From: a virus
Length of the DNA stretch: 41,711 nt
Virus record (IMG/VR): IMGVR_UViG_3300042886_001175
Coordinates: 1 to 41,711 of that record
Strand: one strand, 5' to 3'
Shown: piece by piece, positions 7,649-17,676 of the stretch
Position numbering within the stretch: the stretch's first letter is position 1
Layout of the letters: every line of letters starts with the position of its first letter
Made by a program: the position numbers and the translations under genes
The notes under the pieces: generated by a model
Database searches by the model: none
The model's input: only the letters and a program-made list of their open reading frames with translations
Told to the model about the DNA's origin: nothing

Positions 7649-9472
7649 TTAGTTGTCGATGTGATAATGCAGTTTGTGGAATCTTACGGTTCCGGCGTTT
7701 TGGGCAGCTGTGGCAGAAGTGGCGAGACCTGTCAGAAATATGGAACCCGGTGCGGGGTCGTAATTCGCAGCAGCCAAGGTCAACTGAGCAGTGGCTGGGC
7801 GGTTTGGGAATGTCGTAAAGCTCGGTGTGCCGACTACCCGTAATTCAACCGCGCCTGCGGCAGTGATTTTCAGCCACATCGCGATGAATTTTCCCGATGA
7901 TCCCAATGAAAAGGCAGGCGAAAAGCTCGCGGTTTCAGAAACGGAAGTTTTCCGAATCAGTCTCAACTTCGTGAATCCGCCCTCGTTGAAAACTTCAATC
8001 GCCAAACCGAAATTTCCAGACTGTTCTAATTGACCGTTTGGCAAGCCGCTACTGATGGCGATCTGATGCCGTGTGCCGGACAAACTATTCACCTGCATCT
8101 CAAAAAGCATGAACATCTCACATCCGCGAGCGTAATTCCAACGATTGCCCGCTTCCTTGAAAATTGAATCCGACAGCTTGTAGTTGTAGAAACTATTTTG
8201 TGATGAACCTGTTGCTTCAGGTGCCGTAATTTCCAAGGTGTAATTGTTCGTGACAAGAGCGTATCCCGCTGTAGCCGATTCGGAATAATACTGAGCGAGA
8301 GGCCTTGTATCCAATTCGCCAACTTTTAGTGGGTTGAGGATGTTTTGATAATACCCATCAGCCTGAGTAATGAGGCTAGTGGAAGCGAGAATGGGTCCCG
8401 CGGATGAGGGGCGAATCGCAAAACTGTTCGATCCATTGTTTGTGGCAAGATTCGGGGCTGTCACGTTGCCCGTAAACGAGGCGTTGCCATTATTGGCGAC
8501 TACGAACTTGCCGATACCTACATTCAAATGCGGCCCTATGAGGCTTGAGATTGCTGCGCCTGTGCCGCTGTAGCTGGAGATGATTGCGCCTGTGCCGGTA
8601 GAGCTTTGTACTAAAGCGCCTGCGCCGCTGCTGCTGGTGATGAATGCGCCGACGCCGCTGCCGCCGCTGGTGCTGATGCTTGCTCCAGTGCCGGTGCCGG
8701 TGGCGCTGATGCTTAATGCGGTGGGATCACCATCAAAATCATTAGAGCCACCCGTGCTGATAATTGTTACGTTTTGACCACCGACACGCGGGTCAGTAAA
8801 AACACACCCACCTCCAAACGACACTCCGCCGCCCTGTGCATCACGCTGCACCAGCGTTTCTGGTGTGGCGGTCGTAGTTCCAGGGACGTGGATTGTGGGG
8901 ACTTTGCCATTGGCATCCAAGGGTGCGTAGCCATTTGCGATTCCTTTGTTGGCTATCATCTCAATGCCCTGAGGAGGAGGGTAAACGGGATTTGCATCGT
9001 CGGGCGCGCCCTCGGTGCCACGGTTCACATCGTTCTCCACGACCACGAGGAAGGTGCGGGTGGAGGTGTGTTCGCCCATTCCTTCCCGCCAAGTGATCTC
9101 ACCCATGAGCGTGATTTCCGAAAGCTCCTCGGAGGACTCCGATCCGACGTTGAGAGCCGAGTTGAGTTGCAGCGTGTTGAAGCTAAGGAAGCATTCGTAG
9201 GTCGGGGTGTCGTCGCCCTCGGATGGCATCGACCAGTCCACGCAGTGCGCGAGATAGGAGTGTTCGAACTGGTTGCGCGGCTTGATGCCGATCTGGATTT
9301 CCAATTCATCTGGATCGCCAATCGTGACCGGGGTTAGTCCGTTTTGAAGGAACACCACCTGAAGCCTGGCTGCATCGCCACGTTTGAAGCGTAAGGCGGC
9401 AACCGCGCTACGCTGGCCGGGTCCCTGGATGAGTTGGAGGGTCTCAAGATCGACGTGGAGGTTCACGCCCAT
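7649..9472 (-). CDS. tail fibre / receptor-binding protein candidate
   Basis: 607 residues. The N-terminal ~150 residues form a beta-rich domain (EITWREGMGEHTSTRTFLVV) that resembles baseplate-attachment domains of tail proteins. Around residues 165-190 is a linker with GYAPLDANGKVP, a motif common in phage fibres. Residues about 245-300 hold a run of short G-T-G-A-x-I-S-S type repeats, typical of beta-helical fibre shafts, followed by a C-terminal jelly-roll-like domain of about 200 residues. It should attach to the tail tip and contact the host. TTGACA lies 13 nt before an in-frame GTG at 9466 and 7 nt before ATG 9472, so the true start could be either. Confidence 0.75.
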   Translation of the reverse strand: MGVNLHVDLETLQLIQGPGQRSAVAALRFKRGDAARLQVVFLQNGLTPVTIGDPDELEIQIGIKPRNQFEHSYLAHCVDWSMPSEGDDTPTYECFLSFNTLQLNSALNVGSESSEELSEITLMGEITWREGMGEHTSTRTFLVVVENDVNRGTEGAPDDANPVYPPPQGIEMIANKGIANGYAPLDANGKVPTIHVPGTTTATPETLVQRDAQGGGVSFGGGCVFTDPRVGGQNVTIISTGGSNDFDGDPTALSISATGTGTGASISTSGGSGVGAFITSSSGAGALVQSSTGTGAIISSYSGTGAAISSLIGPHLNVGIGKFVVANNGNASFTGNVTAPNLATNNGSNSFAIRPSSAGPILASTSLITQADGYYQNILNPLKVGELDTRPLAQYYSESATAGYALVTNNYTLEITAPEATGSSQNSFYNYKLSDSIFKEAGNRWNYARGCEMFMLFEMQVNSLSGTRHQIAISSGLPNGQLEQSGNFGLAIEVFNEGGFTKLRLIRKTSVSETASFSPAFSLGSSGKFIAMWLKITAAGAVELRVVGTPSFTTFPNRPATAQLTLAAANYDPAPGSIFLTGLATSATAAQNAGTVRFHKLHYHIDN

Positions 9473-9490
9473 GCCTGCCTGTCAACCGGA

Positions 9491-9988
9491 TCACACTGCC
9501 GGCCATTTGCGCAGCGGGCAGCCCTGGGATCTGAAACGTGCCTTGGCATCGACGAAACAACCGCACTGGGCACATGTCCGGTTCGATCTCAGTTGGTCGC
9601 ATGATCCGCATGCCGCAAGCCGTGACACCACTTGAGGTGGGGTCAGGTTCGGTTGCCCTTGGACCACCGCTTTGGTTTCCGCGCGGATCGCCTTGACCAA
9701 ACTGCCAGCCCTTTTGATCAAGCCCGGTGAAGGCTGAGCGGGAGAGACTTTTGCTGGAGCATTACCAGCGGCAATCAGGTTGAGAGTGGCCTCGTATTGG
9801 GCATAGATCGCTTCGGCCCGTTTCCTGTATTTCGTCGTCTTCATCCGCGCCTTCCACTTTTCGGCAAGCTCATCTTTGTTGAGGTGGGACATTCCTCCCC
9901 GCCTCCGCATCACAGCCCGTTGATCGATGGATGGCTCTGCATCAATCTCCAGAGCGTAGAGAATCTTCGTTAGTTTTTCTTCGTGCAT
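9491..9988 (-). CDS. tail-region protein with C-terminal zinc-ribbon-like Cys cluster
   Basis: 165 residues from ATG 9988 (longer frames upstream overlap the preceding gene). The N-terminal part is helical and strongly basic (AEKWKARMKTTKYRKRAEAI). The C-terminal 40 residues contain CGSC, then CAQCGCF, then a later C before PLRKW, a four-cysteine-type cluster seen at the C-terminus of several phage tail-associated proteins and expected to bind zinc. It sits between the Cys-rich tail protein and the fibre. Function unknown; a structural or assembly role is likely. Confidence 0.7.
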   Translation of the reverse strand: MHEEKLTKILYALEIDAEPSIDQRAVMRRRGGMSHLNKDELAEKWKARMKTTKYRKRAEAIYAQYEATLNLIAAGNAPAKVSPAQPSPGLIKRAGSLVKAIRAETKAVVQGQPNLTPPQVVSRLAACGSCDQLRSNRTCAQCGCFVDAKARFRSQGCPLRKWPAV

Positions 9989-10005
9989 GGGCTTGAGTGG
10001 CTTTC

Positions 10006-11561
<1,556 letters not shown>

Positions 11562-11565
<4 letters not shown>

Positions 11566-11999
11566 GCCGTCGGTTTGCGGATGTTCTCATACAAGGGCAC
11601 CACCGGGCAGGTTCCATGAACGGCGTTCGGATACATTGGATCGATGACCGGCGCGGTGTCTGCCGGACGCGGGTATGGCTTCTTGCCCTGCCAGCGGTCG
11701 CCGCCGTAGCCGTAGCTCCCCTGGGTCTCCAGGCACGAGGGAGTCAGCACCGTCCAATCTTCGGCATAGAAATCCTCGACCACGAAGTCCGTGTTGCGGA
11801 TGACGCGAGTCACTTTGGCTCCGGTGCCCGATTGTCGATAAAGCAGCCAGAACAACGAGTTTTGATAGACGACCCACCGCAAAGCGCGGCCAGTGTCGCC
11901 GAACAACTCGATGTCATCCCATCCGGCACGACGAACCGCCCACCCGCGACGGGCGTATTCAGCGGCCAAAGGCCAGATCATGCCAGAGCCGTAGGTCAT
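11562..11999 (-). CDS. DUF2829/Tad2-like domain protein
   Basis: 145 residues. The N-terminal ~90 residues are clearly paralogous to those of the downstream 519-residue protein: GMIWPLAAEYARRGWAVRRA, then a beta-rich middle and VIRNTDF...FYAEDWTV. That overall pattern (A..l..G..V.R..W at the start, xDWxV at the end) is the one of the DUF2829 family, which includes Tad2, an inhibitor of the Thoeris defence system. The C-terminal 50 residues are Gly/Pro-rich. It is joined by 4-bp ATGA overlaps to both neighbours, inside the tail-tip region, so it could equally be a structural use of the fold. Ligand-binding residues were not checked. Confidence 0.65.
11920..11985 (-). repeat. 66-bp duplicated segment, copy in the short Tad2-like gene
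   Basis: Partner of 11486-11551; the mismatches cluster toward the middle of the second half. Confidence 0.8.
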
Positions 12000-12739
12000 G
12001 GGGTCGGAACGAGGTCGCGGTCGATGGCGACGCGGAAGGTTTTGGAAGAGCGGATGATTTCGTCAGACAGCGCACCCGGCTCCAGGTAGTCCACGCGCCA
12101 TTCGATTTCAGCGATGGCATCGAAGGTCGTCTGATAGTCTCCTTGATAGTTGCCAAGCGCGTTGAAGAGTTCCGGCGTATCGAGATCGACCAAGATCCGG
12201 TAGCGCGGTTGGTCGCTGGTGCCGATGATTTCCAGTCCGCCATTGCTCTGAAGTAACACCGTCTCGCCGTCAAACTCACGGATGTTCATGATGATCGATC
12301 CCATCGCCAGCGATTGCAATTCAGTCCCCTTGAGGAATCCGATGTCGAGAAACACCTTGTCGCCGTATTTGAGGAACATGACGGCTTGGCTGGCCTGTGA
12401 GGATGGCGTGATGCCTGGAACTGAAACCGCGCCGCTTCGCAGGTCGATGTTCACCTCGATGCCGACGCCATCATTGAAGTTGGTGTCTTCGATGCCCATG
12501 GCCACTTCCAAGGGCGCAGAAGGGCCGGTCGCATTCGTGGCGATGATCTTGATGAGATAGACGCCAGCGGCGGTTGCGGCCCCGCTCACGAGGCCCGCAT
12601 TGCTGATTGTCATGCCCGATGGCAGACCGCTTGCGCTCCAAGATGTCGGTGAGTTGGTTGCCTGCATCTGATACTCGAAATACTGCCCCTTGCGGTAGCC
12701 GAGGACGGAGGTGGTGTTGGAAATGACGGGAATGGCCAT
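11996..12739 (-). CDS. tail-tip protein with putative Ig (He_PIG) domain
   Basis: 247 residues. Residues about 15-80 follow the He_PIG pattern: YFEYQMQATNSPTSWSASG, LPSGMTISNAGLVSG, GVYLIKIIATN, a cadherin/Ig-like fold often found in surface and virion proteins. The rest is a beta-rich domain (MGIEDTNFNDGVGIEVNIDL and onward) ending in a helix-rich segment. It starts 9 bp after the stop of the large tail protein upstream and overlaps the Tad2-like gene by ATGA. A tail tip or fibre-attachment component is likely; no enzymatic motif is visible. Confidence 0.65.
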   Translation of the reverse strand: MAIPVISNTTSVLGYRKGQYFEYQMQATNSPTSWSASGLPSGMTISNAGLVSGAATAAGVYLIKIIATNATGPSAPLEVAMGIEDTNFNDGVGIEVNIDLRSGAVSVPGITPSSQASQAVMFLKYGDKVFLDIGFLKGTELQSLAMGSIIMNIREFDGETVLLQSNGGLEIIGTSDQPRYRILVDLDTPELFNALGNYQGDYQTTFDAIAEIEWRVDYLEPGALSDEIIRSSKTFRVAIDRDLVPTP

Positions 12740-12748
12740 GGTGATGTG

Positions 12749-15100
12749 TTATTGGATGGTTGCTTTGCCGAGACCTTCGGGTTCATCGCCGGTGAGGGTC
12801 GCCTTCAGCCCGTTGAACGCGACGAGTCCGCGTGGGTCGGTCTGGCGGTCGTCGGTGTCGAATCGCACAAGCCGCCCCCGGACGATGAAGTTGGCGGTGG
12901 TCATCGTGGTGGGAGTGGCTTCCGTGGCTCCATAGATCACGCGATCCACTACGCAGGTATCTACCAAGTCCACGAGCTTACGGACGATGCGCAGCCCAAA
13001 CCCGTGCGACGACGGGATGCTTGTGAGCATGAAGCTGTGATCGAGCGACGGCGGCAGGAACGTGACATCCGCGATGTTGCTGGGGTTGGCTGGGTTGCCA
13101 GACGGCAGGCCGATGTCGATGGCCACGCCCCAATGAACTGAGGTGTTCGAGTTGAACACAGCGGCGACAAACGAGAAGTCGAGTGACAGCCGCTTGCCAA
13201 GCCGCAGTTGCTTGCCGTTGACGTGAATCCGGAACAGCTCGCGGGAAAAGTCTGAGGGATAGAACACCTTCTCGCCCGCGATGACTTGCTCCACCTGATA
13301 AAATCCGCGCCCGTCCCAGGCGAAAAATCCCGGTGCGCTGAGCTTGGTCGAGCGGCGACCGAGATAGCCCGGGATCACCAGCGGCGCGGTCGTGTTGGTG
13401 TATTGATAGATGACGCCGGTCACAGGGGACGTCGGCAGGACGTTTGCCGTGGTGAAGGCGATCGGATCGACATACACGGCTGGCAGCAGGCCTCCGACTC
13501 GCGGAAGGTCGGCGGGTTTGATCGACGGCACGTCTTTTGCCTCGATCTTCTGGCGCGTCGGAAACACCTCGAAAAGCTCCGGCAATTCCCACGCGGCAAT
13601 CACGGTTTGCTCGTTTCCAGAGACACCAGGCAGAGAGGTCGGGATGAATGCTTCAAGGTCTTCGACCCGCCCGCCCAGGTCATCGAGGATCAATTGCAGC
13701 CCCTCAATTTGGGCAATCGTATGGCCGTGCGTCTGGAATGCCGAAACTGGGCCTGCGGTGGAAATGATGGCGACGTAGCCATTCACCGCAGGGGGTTCGG
13801 CAAACGTGATGCTCAGATCGTCCTCGCCATCGAGCGTGACGGCCAGCGGCTCGACGATGGCGCGGTTGCCGCCGTTCTGGCGCACGGTGACATGCAGGTC
13901 ACGGGTGCCGAGGTTGTGACTGATGGTGAACTCCGAGTTCACACCGTCTCCGATTGGTGCGACGTAGTGTTGCGAGCCGGTGATGATCTGGTCGGGCGTG
14001 AACGGCACATACGTCCTGCCGTAGGGTGGGCGCAGCCAATCGATGTTGGCAGCGGTTTCGAGTCCCTCCCAGTTGAGTTCACGAATCAACGAGATCGGGG
14101 CGCGGAAAGGAGTGAGTGTATAGATCTTCGCAGGATCGTTCTCATCTTGAATTGCGACTTCAATTTCCAACTCTGGCTTTAACTCTGCGGCACCGCGCAG
14201 TGCGGCGGCGATCTCGGCGGTGTTGAGATCGAGGATGATGGTCGGATCACCGGACGGTGCGGAAAACACGGCGACTTCGATCAACTCCTGATCAATGCCG
14301 GCCATTGAGCCGTTGAAGGTGATGTGGGCGATATTGGTCGCCGGGTTGCTGACAGAGAATGATCCCTCGTCGTCGGCGAGAACCGATAGCGCGTCCTGAA
14401 TTTCGTCGGGTCCGTCATCCACGGACAATTCGCGGGTCTTCTTGAACCCACGGCGTAACTGATAGGTGCCTTTGAAGGTCGGCTGGATCTTGAGTGCCTG
14501 GATCTCGGGCCAGAGCGTGGTGGCCGAAGCTCCGCCTGCTTGCACCTCGCTTACCGTTGGCGCGGGCGGCACGATCAATTCAAAGCTCGCAGTCGATGCG
14601 AGCGGTGCCTGCACAAGCCGGACCTCGTGGCGATATTGTCCGGCCACCTGCGTCGAGCGAACGCGCACGAACGAAACGGGCCGCAATTCGGAAAGCAGTC
14701 CAACGGCAGAGTGTCCGGACAGCGCGATTTCCTGTAGTCCGGTAGAAATGATCCACGAGCCATCCTGTTTGCCAACCACCGCGTCATCCAATCCGATGGC
14801 GGCAAGAGCGGTTTGCACAGCGCCTGCCGTGGCGTCGTGTGGGATCGACGCAGTGTTTTGATCGTCCACTCGCAGCACAAAAAAGCCAGTCGTCGGGCGG
14901 ACATCGACAAATCCAATGGACGCGCGGATATGCGTCACAATCCTCTGGACCTCGATGGGCGAACCTTCGAGCGATTCAGCGAAACGCAGGCCGATGCGCA
15001 CCTTGTCGCCCTGGACGAAGGCAGGGAACGAAATCGCGCTGCCGCCAAGCGTCGTGGTCAGCCTGCGAGTGGTGAGATTGGCGTAAACGGTGGCCTGCAT
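12749..15100 (-). CDS. large tail-tip protein
   Basis: 783 residues, beta-rich almost throughout, no signal peptide or membrane segment. Notable pieces are a segment near residues 380-470 with IISTAGPVSAFQTHGHTI, typical of phage fibre C-terminal/host-contact domains, and several repeated ~100-residue beta modules in the N-terminal half (VQTALAAIGLDDAVVGK, IQDALSVLADDEGSF: both of the form residues predicted to be beta-solenoid or Ig-like). Position after the FGE-fold protein and before the fibre genes suggests a central fibre or baseplate component. The start codon follows one copy of the direct repeat that flanks the FGE gene. A TTGACG lies 25 nt upstream, outside the usual distance for this window. 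Confidence 0.65.
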   Translation of the reverse strand: MQATVYANLTTRRLTTTLGGSAISFPAFVQGDKVRIGLRFAESLEGSPIEVQRIVTHIRASIGFVDVRPTTGFFVLRVDDQNTASIPHDATAGAVQTALAAIGLDDAVVGKQDGSWIISTGLQEIALSGHSAVGLLSELRPVSFVRVRSTQVAGQYRHEVRLVQAPLASTASFELIVPPAPTVSEVQAGGASATTLWPEIQALKIQPTFKGTYQLRRGFKKTRELSVDDGPDEIQDALSVLADDEGSFSVSNPATNIAHITFNGSMAGIDQELIEVAVFSAPSGDPTIILDLNTAEIAAALRGAAELKPELEIEVAIQDENDPAKIYTLTPFRAPISLIRELNWEGLETAANIDWLRPPYGRTYVPFTPDQIITGSQHYVAPIGDGVNSEFTISHNLGTRDLHVTVRQNGGNRAIVEPLAVTLDGEDDLSITFAEPPAVNGYVAIISTAGPVSAFQTHGHTIAQIEGLQLILDDLGGRVEDLEAFIPTSLPGVSGNEQTVIAAWELPELFEVFPTRQKIEAKDVPSIKPADLPRVGGLLPAVYVDPIAFTTANVLPTSPVTGVIYQYTNTTAPLVIPGYLGRRSTKLSAPGFFAWDGRGFYQVEQVIAGEKVFYPSDFSRELFRIHVNGKQLRLGKRLSLDFSFVAAVFNSNTSVHWGVAIDIGLPSGNPANPSNIADVTFLPPSLDHSFMLTSIPSSHGFGLRIVRKLVDLVDTCVVDRVIYGATEATPTTMTTANFIVRGRLVRFDTDDRQTDPRGLVAFNGLKATLTGDEPEGLGKATIQ

Positions 15101-15101
15101 G

Positions 15102-15123
15102 GGGATGTCCTGCCCATGCCCGC
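15102..15123 (-). repeat. 22-bp direct repeat flanking the FGE-fold gene, copy 1
   Basis: Plus-strand GGGATGTCCTGCCCATGCCC, continuing GC; matches 16440-16461 in 20 of 22 positions. It lies just before the start codon of the large tail-tip gene. Confidence 0.75.
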
Positions 15124-15255
15124 CGCGTCAACTCACGGGTCAGAAAAATGCACCCGCTTCGCTGCATTCGAAGACACTTCGCTCCCTTCACTGCGTTGCC
15201 TGCGTTCGTCCCTCACTTGGCCACTCCGTTCCGTTCGCTCCGCTGCTTGCTGGCT

Positions 15256-16332
15256 CTAGGGAACTGAACTGCGAGCAACACGGAAGCCGACGTTCTCGAA
15301 CGCGTAGGACGGGTTGACGTAGTTGCGGTCCGCGACGCGGCAGTAGCCGGCAACGTCGTCCCAGCCGCCGCCCCGGTACACCCGGCTCGAGCCCGAACTA
15401 ACACCCCGGGGATCCGTCGGTGACGCGGTGTCGTAGGTGCCATACCAATCCCAGCACCACTGCCAGACATTGCCCGCCATGTCGTTCAAGCCGTAGCCGT
15501 TCGCCGCGAATGAGCCCACCGGGGATGTATAGGGATAACCACCCGTGGCGTAGGTGGGGTGGAAGTTGTTCACCGCTCCGCTCAGGTCATAGCTGTAGCT
15601 GGAATACGCGTAATAATTTGCCTGGCTCTGGCTGATCGTGTCGCCCCACGGGAAACGCTTGCCGCTCAAGCCGCCGCGCGCGGCTTTTTCCCACTCCGCC
15701 TCAGTCGGCAGGCGGTAGCCGTTGGCGGTCCATTTCACCTGCGCGTTGGTCACATTCACATCCCCCGTCTTGTAAACCGTCGTCTGCGCGTCGTTGGTGT
15801 AATAAGCAGGCGTCAGCCCCTCCTTCTGGCTGCGGGCGTTGCACCACTTCACCATCTGGAACCACAAAATCCTCTGCACCGGATGATTGCTGGCCTTGCC
15901 CGCGCCGGCCTCGAGATCGCTGTAGCCGTTGCTGATGGCCCACGTCCGCACCGTGTCCCACTGCGCCTTGGTCACCAGATTCTGCGCCATGTAAAACGCG
16001 CTGACCGTCACCGTGTGGGTGGGGACCGCGGAATCACCATCCAGCGCATCGCCCATGGTGAAGACACCCGCCGGGATTAGCGCGAAGCCGGTGGGAGCGG
16101 CGGGGGCATCCAGCAGGCGCACTTTCATCCGATAAAACTCCTGCGAGCCGGGAGTCGGCACCAGGAGCTTGCCTGAGCCGCTGATCATCTCGGGTGTGAT
16201 CGTGACGCTTTCCCAAACATTGAGGGTTGAGGATTTTTCCAATTCCAATTCGCTGACACTCTGGGCAGTGAGCGGAGAGACGAGCGACGCAATCGCGAGC
16301 CACAGGGGCAGGGGGCAAAGTAGTGTTTTCAT
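15256..16332 (-). CDS. secreted FGE-sulfatase (C-type-lectin fold) protein, DGR-target-like
   Basis: 358 residues from ATG 16332, chosen because a signal peptide (KTLLCPLPLWLAIASLVSPL, cut near TAQ) follows directly; a GTG at 16374 would add 14 residues. A short beta segment ending FYRMKVRLLD leads into an FGE-sulfatase domain: FALIPAGVFTMGD, YRLPTEAEWEKAARGG, FPWGD, GLNDMAGNVWQWCWDW, YRGGGWDDVAGYCRVADRN and GFRVARSS. The catalytic Cys pair of true formylglycine-generating enzymes is absent (a single Cys in GYCRVADR), so it is probably a binding domain on the C-type-lectin fold. Its C-terminal 40 residues have the layout and NNC-codon bias of variable repeats of diversity-generating retroelements. 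The gene sits between tail genes and is bracketed by 22-bp direct repeats, so it is an insertion. Confidence 0.85.
   Translation of the reverse strand: MKTLLCPLPLWLAIASLVSPLTAQSVSELELEKSSTLNVWESVTITPEMISGSGKLLVPTPGSQEFYRMKVRLLDAPAAPTGFALIPAGVFTMGDALDGDSAVPTHTVTVSAFYMAQNLVTKAQWDTVRTWAISNGYSDLEAGAGKASNHPVQRILWFQMVKWCNARSQKEGLTPAYYTNDAQTTVYKTGDVNVTNAQVKWTANGYRLPTEAEWEKAARGGLSGKRFPWGDTISQSQANYYAYSSYSYDLSGAVNNFHPTYATGGYPYTSPVGSFAANGYGLNDMAGNVWQWCWDWYGTYDTASPTDPRGVSSGSSRVYRGGGWDDVAGYCRVADRNYVNPSYAFENVGFRVARSSVP
15259..15375 (-). other. variable-repeat-like 3' end of the FGE-fold gene
   Basis: From the RGGGW codons to the stop, the positions that vary in DGR display proteins carry codons such as GAC, GGC, TAC, GTC, TTC and AAC, all reachable from AAC by changing A only. 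The surrounding invariant codons (TGG, TGC CGC, CGC, CCG TCC, GGC TTC CGT) match the usual frame. No template repeat or reverse transcriptase is present in the window, so a working DGR is not shown. Confidence 0.4.
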
Positions 16333-16439
16333 CCAATAAAATAAAGGGTTCTTATGGAACTCGTTGAGAGTCACTCAGCACTGTCCGGGGACGTCAAGGC
16401 TTTCCCGGGCAAGAGCACAATTTTTACTGTCAGATTCTT

Positions 16440-16461
16440 GGGATGCCCTGCCCATGCCTGC
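16440..16461 (-). repeat. 22-bp direct repeat flanking the FGE-fold gene, copy 2
   Basis: Plus-strand GGGATGCCCTGCCCATGCCT, continuing GC. It directly follows (minus sense) the stop codon of the 53-residue gene, i.e. the original junction before the FGE-fold gene was inserted. Confidence 0.75.
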
Positions 16462-16465
16462 ATCC

Positions 16466-16627
16466 TCACAGCTCGAAAAACTCCGCGTCAAACCTCGCCA
16501 TGACGTAAGGAAACGGCGGTTCCAACCCGGCGGCTTGCTCAGCCTCCTCCTCTTCCTTGCCCAGGCGCTTTGCGAGAAGTCGCTGTGCCTTGTCGAGGCC
16601 GAAGCCGTCTTTTGGTTCCTCACTCAT
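16466..16627 (-). CDS. small acidic helical phage protein (53 aa)
   Basis: ATG 16627 overlaps the stop of the upstream gene (ATGA), the same coupling used by its neighbours. The product begins MSEEPKDGFGLDKAQRLLAK, continues with an acidic KEEEEAEQAAG helix and ends PYVMARFDAEFFEL. No family recognised. Overlap, codon usage and position in the tail operon argue that it is real. It is the last gene before the inserted FGE-fold gene. Confidence 0.7.
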   Translation of the reverse strand: MSEEPKDGFGLDKAQRLLAKRLGKEEEEAEQAAGLEPPFPYVMARFDAEFFEL

Positions 16628-17676
16628 AGCGACCAGTACCTCCCTGCCAGATTGCGGTTGCGCAGCACCTGGAGCGCGGAATTGAAAGCATCGTTGCCCG
16701 GGGCGAGAAGGCTGCTGAAGATGGGATCCGCAATTCCGGCGGCCAGTCCGGTTTGGAGCCTGATGGGCTCGATGGGTGTCGGGTCGGGGATTTTTTGTGG
16801 CGCGTGGCAGAGATTCCAGAACTGCTCGTGCTTCACGAACGCGGTCCAGGTGTCATCCATCGGCAGATCGGGCGAGAACCCTGGCGGCGAAAGGAAATAG
16901 ATGGTCGCGATCTTGATTGCGTCGAACTCGGGATCAGCAGTTCCTTCCAGCAGGTTACCCATGTCCGCCTCTACGATCGGCTTGTATTTGGCGGTCACGT
17001 TCAGCCACGGGCGGTCCCGCGCCGGTGTGGATCTGCCATAGTTGATGACCAGCAGGGCGCTGAAACCATCAAGGAACGGATTTCCTTGGATGACATCCAG
17101 CTTGGCCGCCGCACGGTCCACGTAGAGCACCACGTCGCAGGCACTCAGCAGTGGTGACTCACCGTCCGATTCGTATTGAACCTCCTGAATGCCGGAATTG
17201 AGGTTGCCTTGGAACACGACCTTTTCATCGGTCACACCGAACTGGATGAAGAACTCGGGCACTGCCTCGAATTCCACGGCGATGTTCCCCGACATCGAAA
17301 CTGAAACCGATTCGGCATCCGCTCCCTTGCCAATGATGCGGGTTCCGGAGACGACGATTTGCGGCGACTCGGTGATGAGCGCGTCCACCGATTGATCCTT
17401 CTCGGGGCGCGTGCCGGTTTCCTCCTCGATCCGGTCGAGTGTGCGTTCCGAGGCGAGCATGGCCGGCGTGGAGATTTCCGGTTCCACCCCGTTAACGAAG
17501 CCGGGGCGGATGCGGAACACCCACTGTTCGGCGGTGTCGCTCCATTCCGGGACGATGGTCCACGGATGCACCCAACGCCGCGACGTTCTCACGAACCGCA
17601 ATGGCAGGCGGCGTGACACCTCGTCGATCATGGCGTTCCATGTCTTGTTATTGATGATGGGAACTTTGCGCTTCAT
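16624..17676 (-). CDS. hypothetical tail-module protein
   Basis: 350 residues, no membrane segment. The N-terminus is basic and helical (IDEVSRRLPLRFVRTSRRWV), the centre is beta-rich (VSVSMSGNIAVEFEAVPEFF) and the C-terminus is helical with LQVLRNRNLAGRYWSL. It is coupled by ATGA overlaps to the genes on both sides in a run of three proteins behind the tape measure gene, where phages of this type encode distal tail and tail-tip proteins. No family recognised. Confidence 0.7.
   Translation of the reverse strand: MKRKVPIINNKTWNAMIDEVSRRLPLRFVRTSRRWVHPWTIVPEWSDTAEQWVFRIRPGFVNGVEPEISTPAMLASERTLDRIEEETGTRPEKDQSVDALITESPQIVVSGTRIIGKGADAESVSVSMSGNIAVEFEAVPEFFIQFGVTDEKVVFQGNLNSGIQEVQYESDGESPLLSACDVVLYVDRAAAKLDVIQGNPFLDGFSALLVINYGRSTPARDRPWLNVTAKYKPIVEADMGNLLEGTADPEFDAIKIATIYFLSPPGFSPDLPMDDTWTAFVKHEQFWNLCHAPQKIPDPTPIEPIRLQTGLAAGIADPIFSSLLAPGNDAFNSALQVLRNRNLAGRYWSL

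Noticed and set aside
8774-9337. 187-codon plus-strand frame opposite the tail fibre
   Set aside because: Antisense to a well supported gene, no recognisable domains, His/Arg-rich shadow composition.
13286-14182. 298-codon plus-strand frame opposite the large tail-tip gene
   Set aside because: High GC antisense shadow; the minus-strand gene is in a coupled operon.
15105-15255. template repeat or reverse transcriptase downstream of the FGE-fold gene
   Set aside because: The 150 bp downstream contain no copy of the variable region and the next gene is a tail protein; no frame in the window has a reverse-transcriptase YxDD-type motif.
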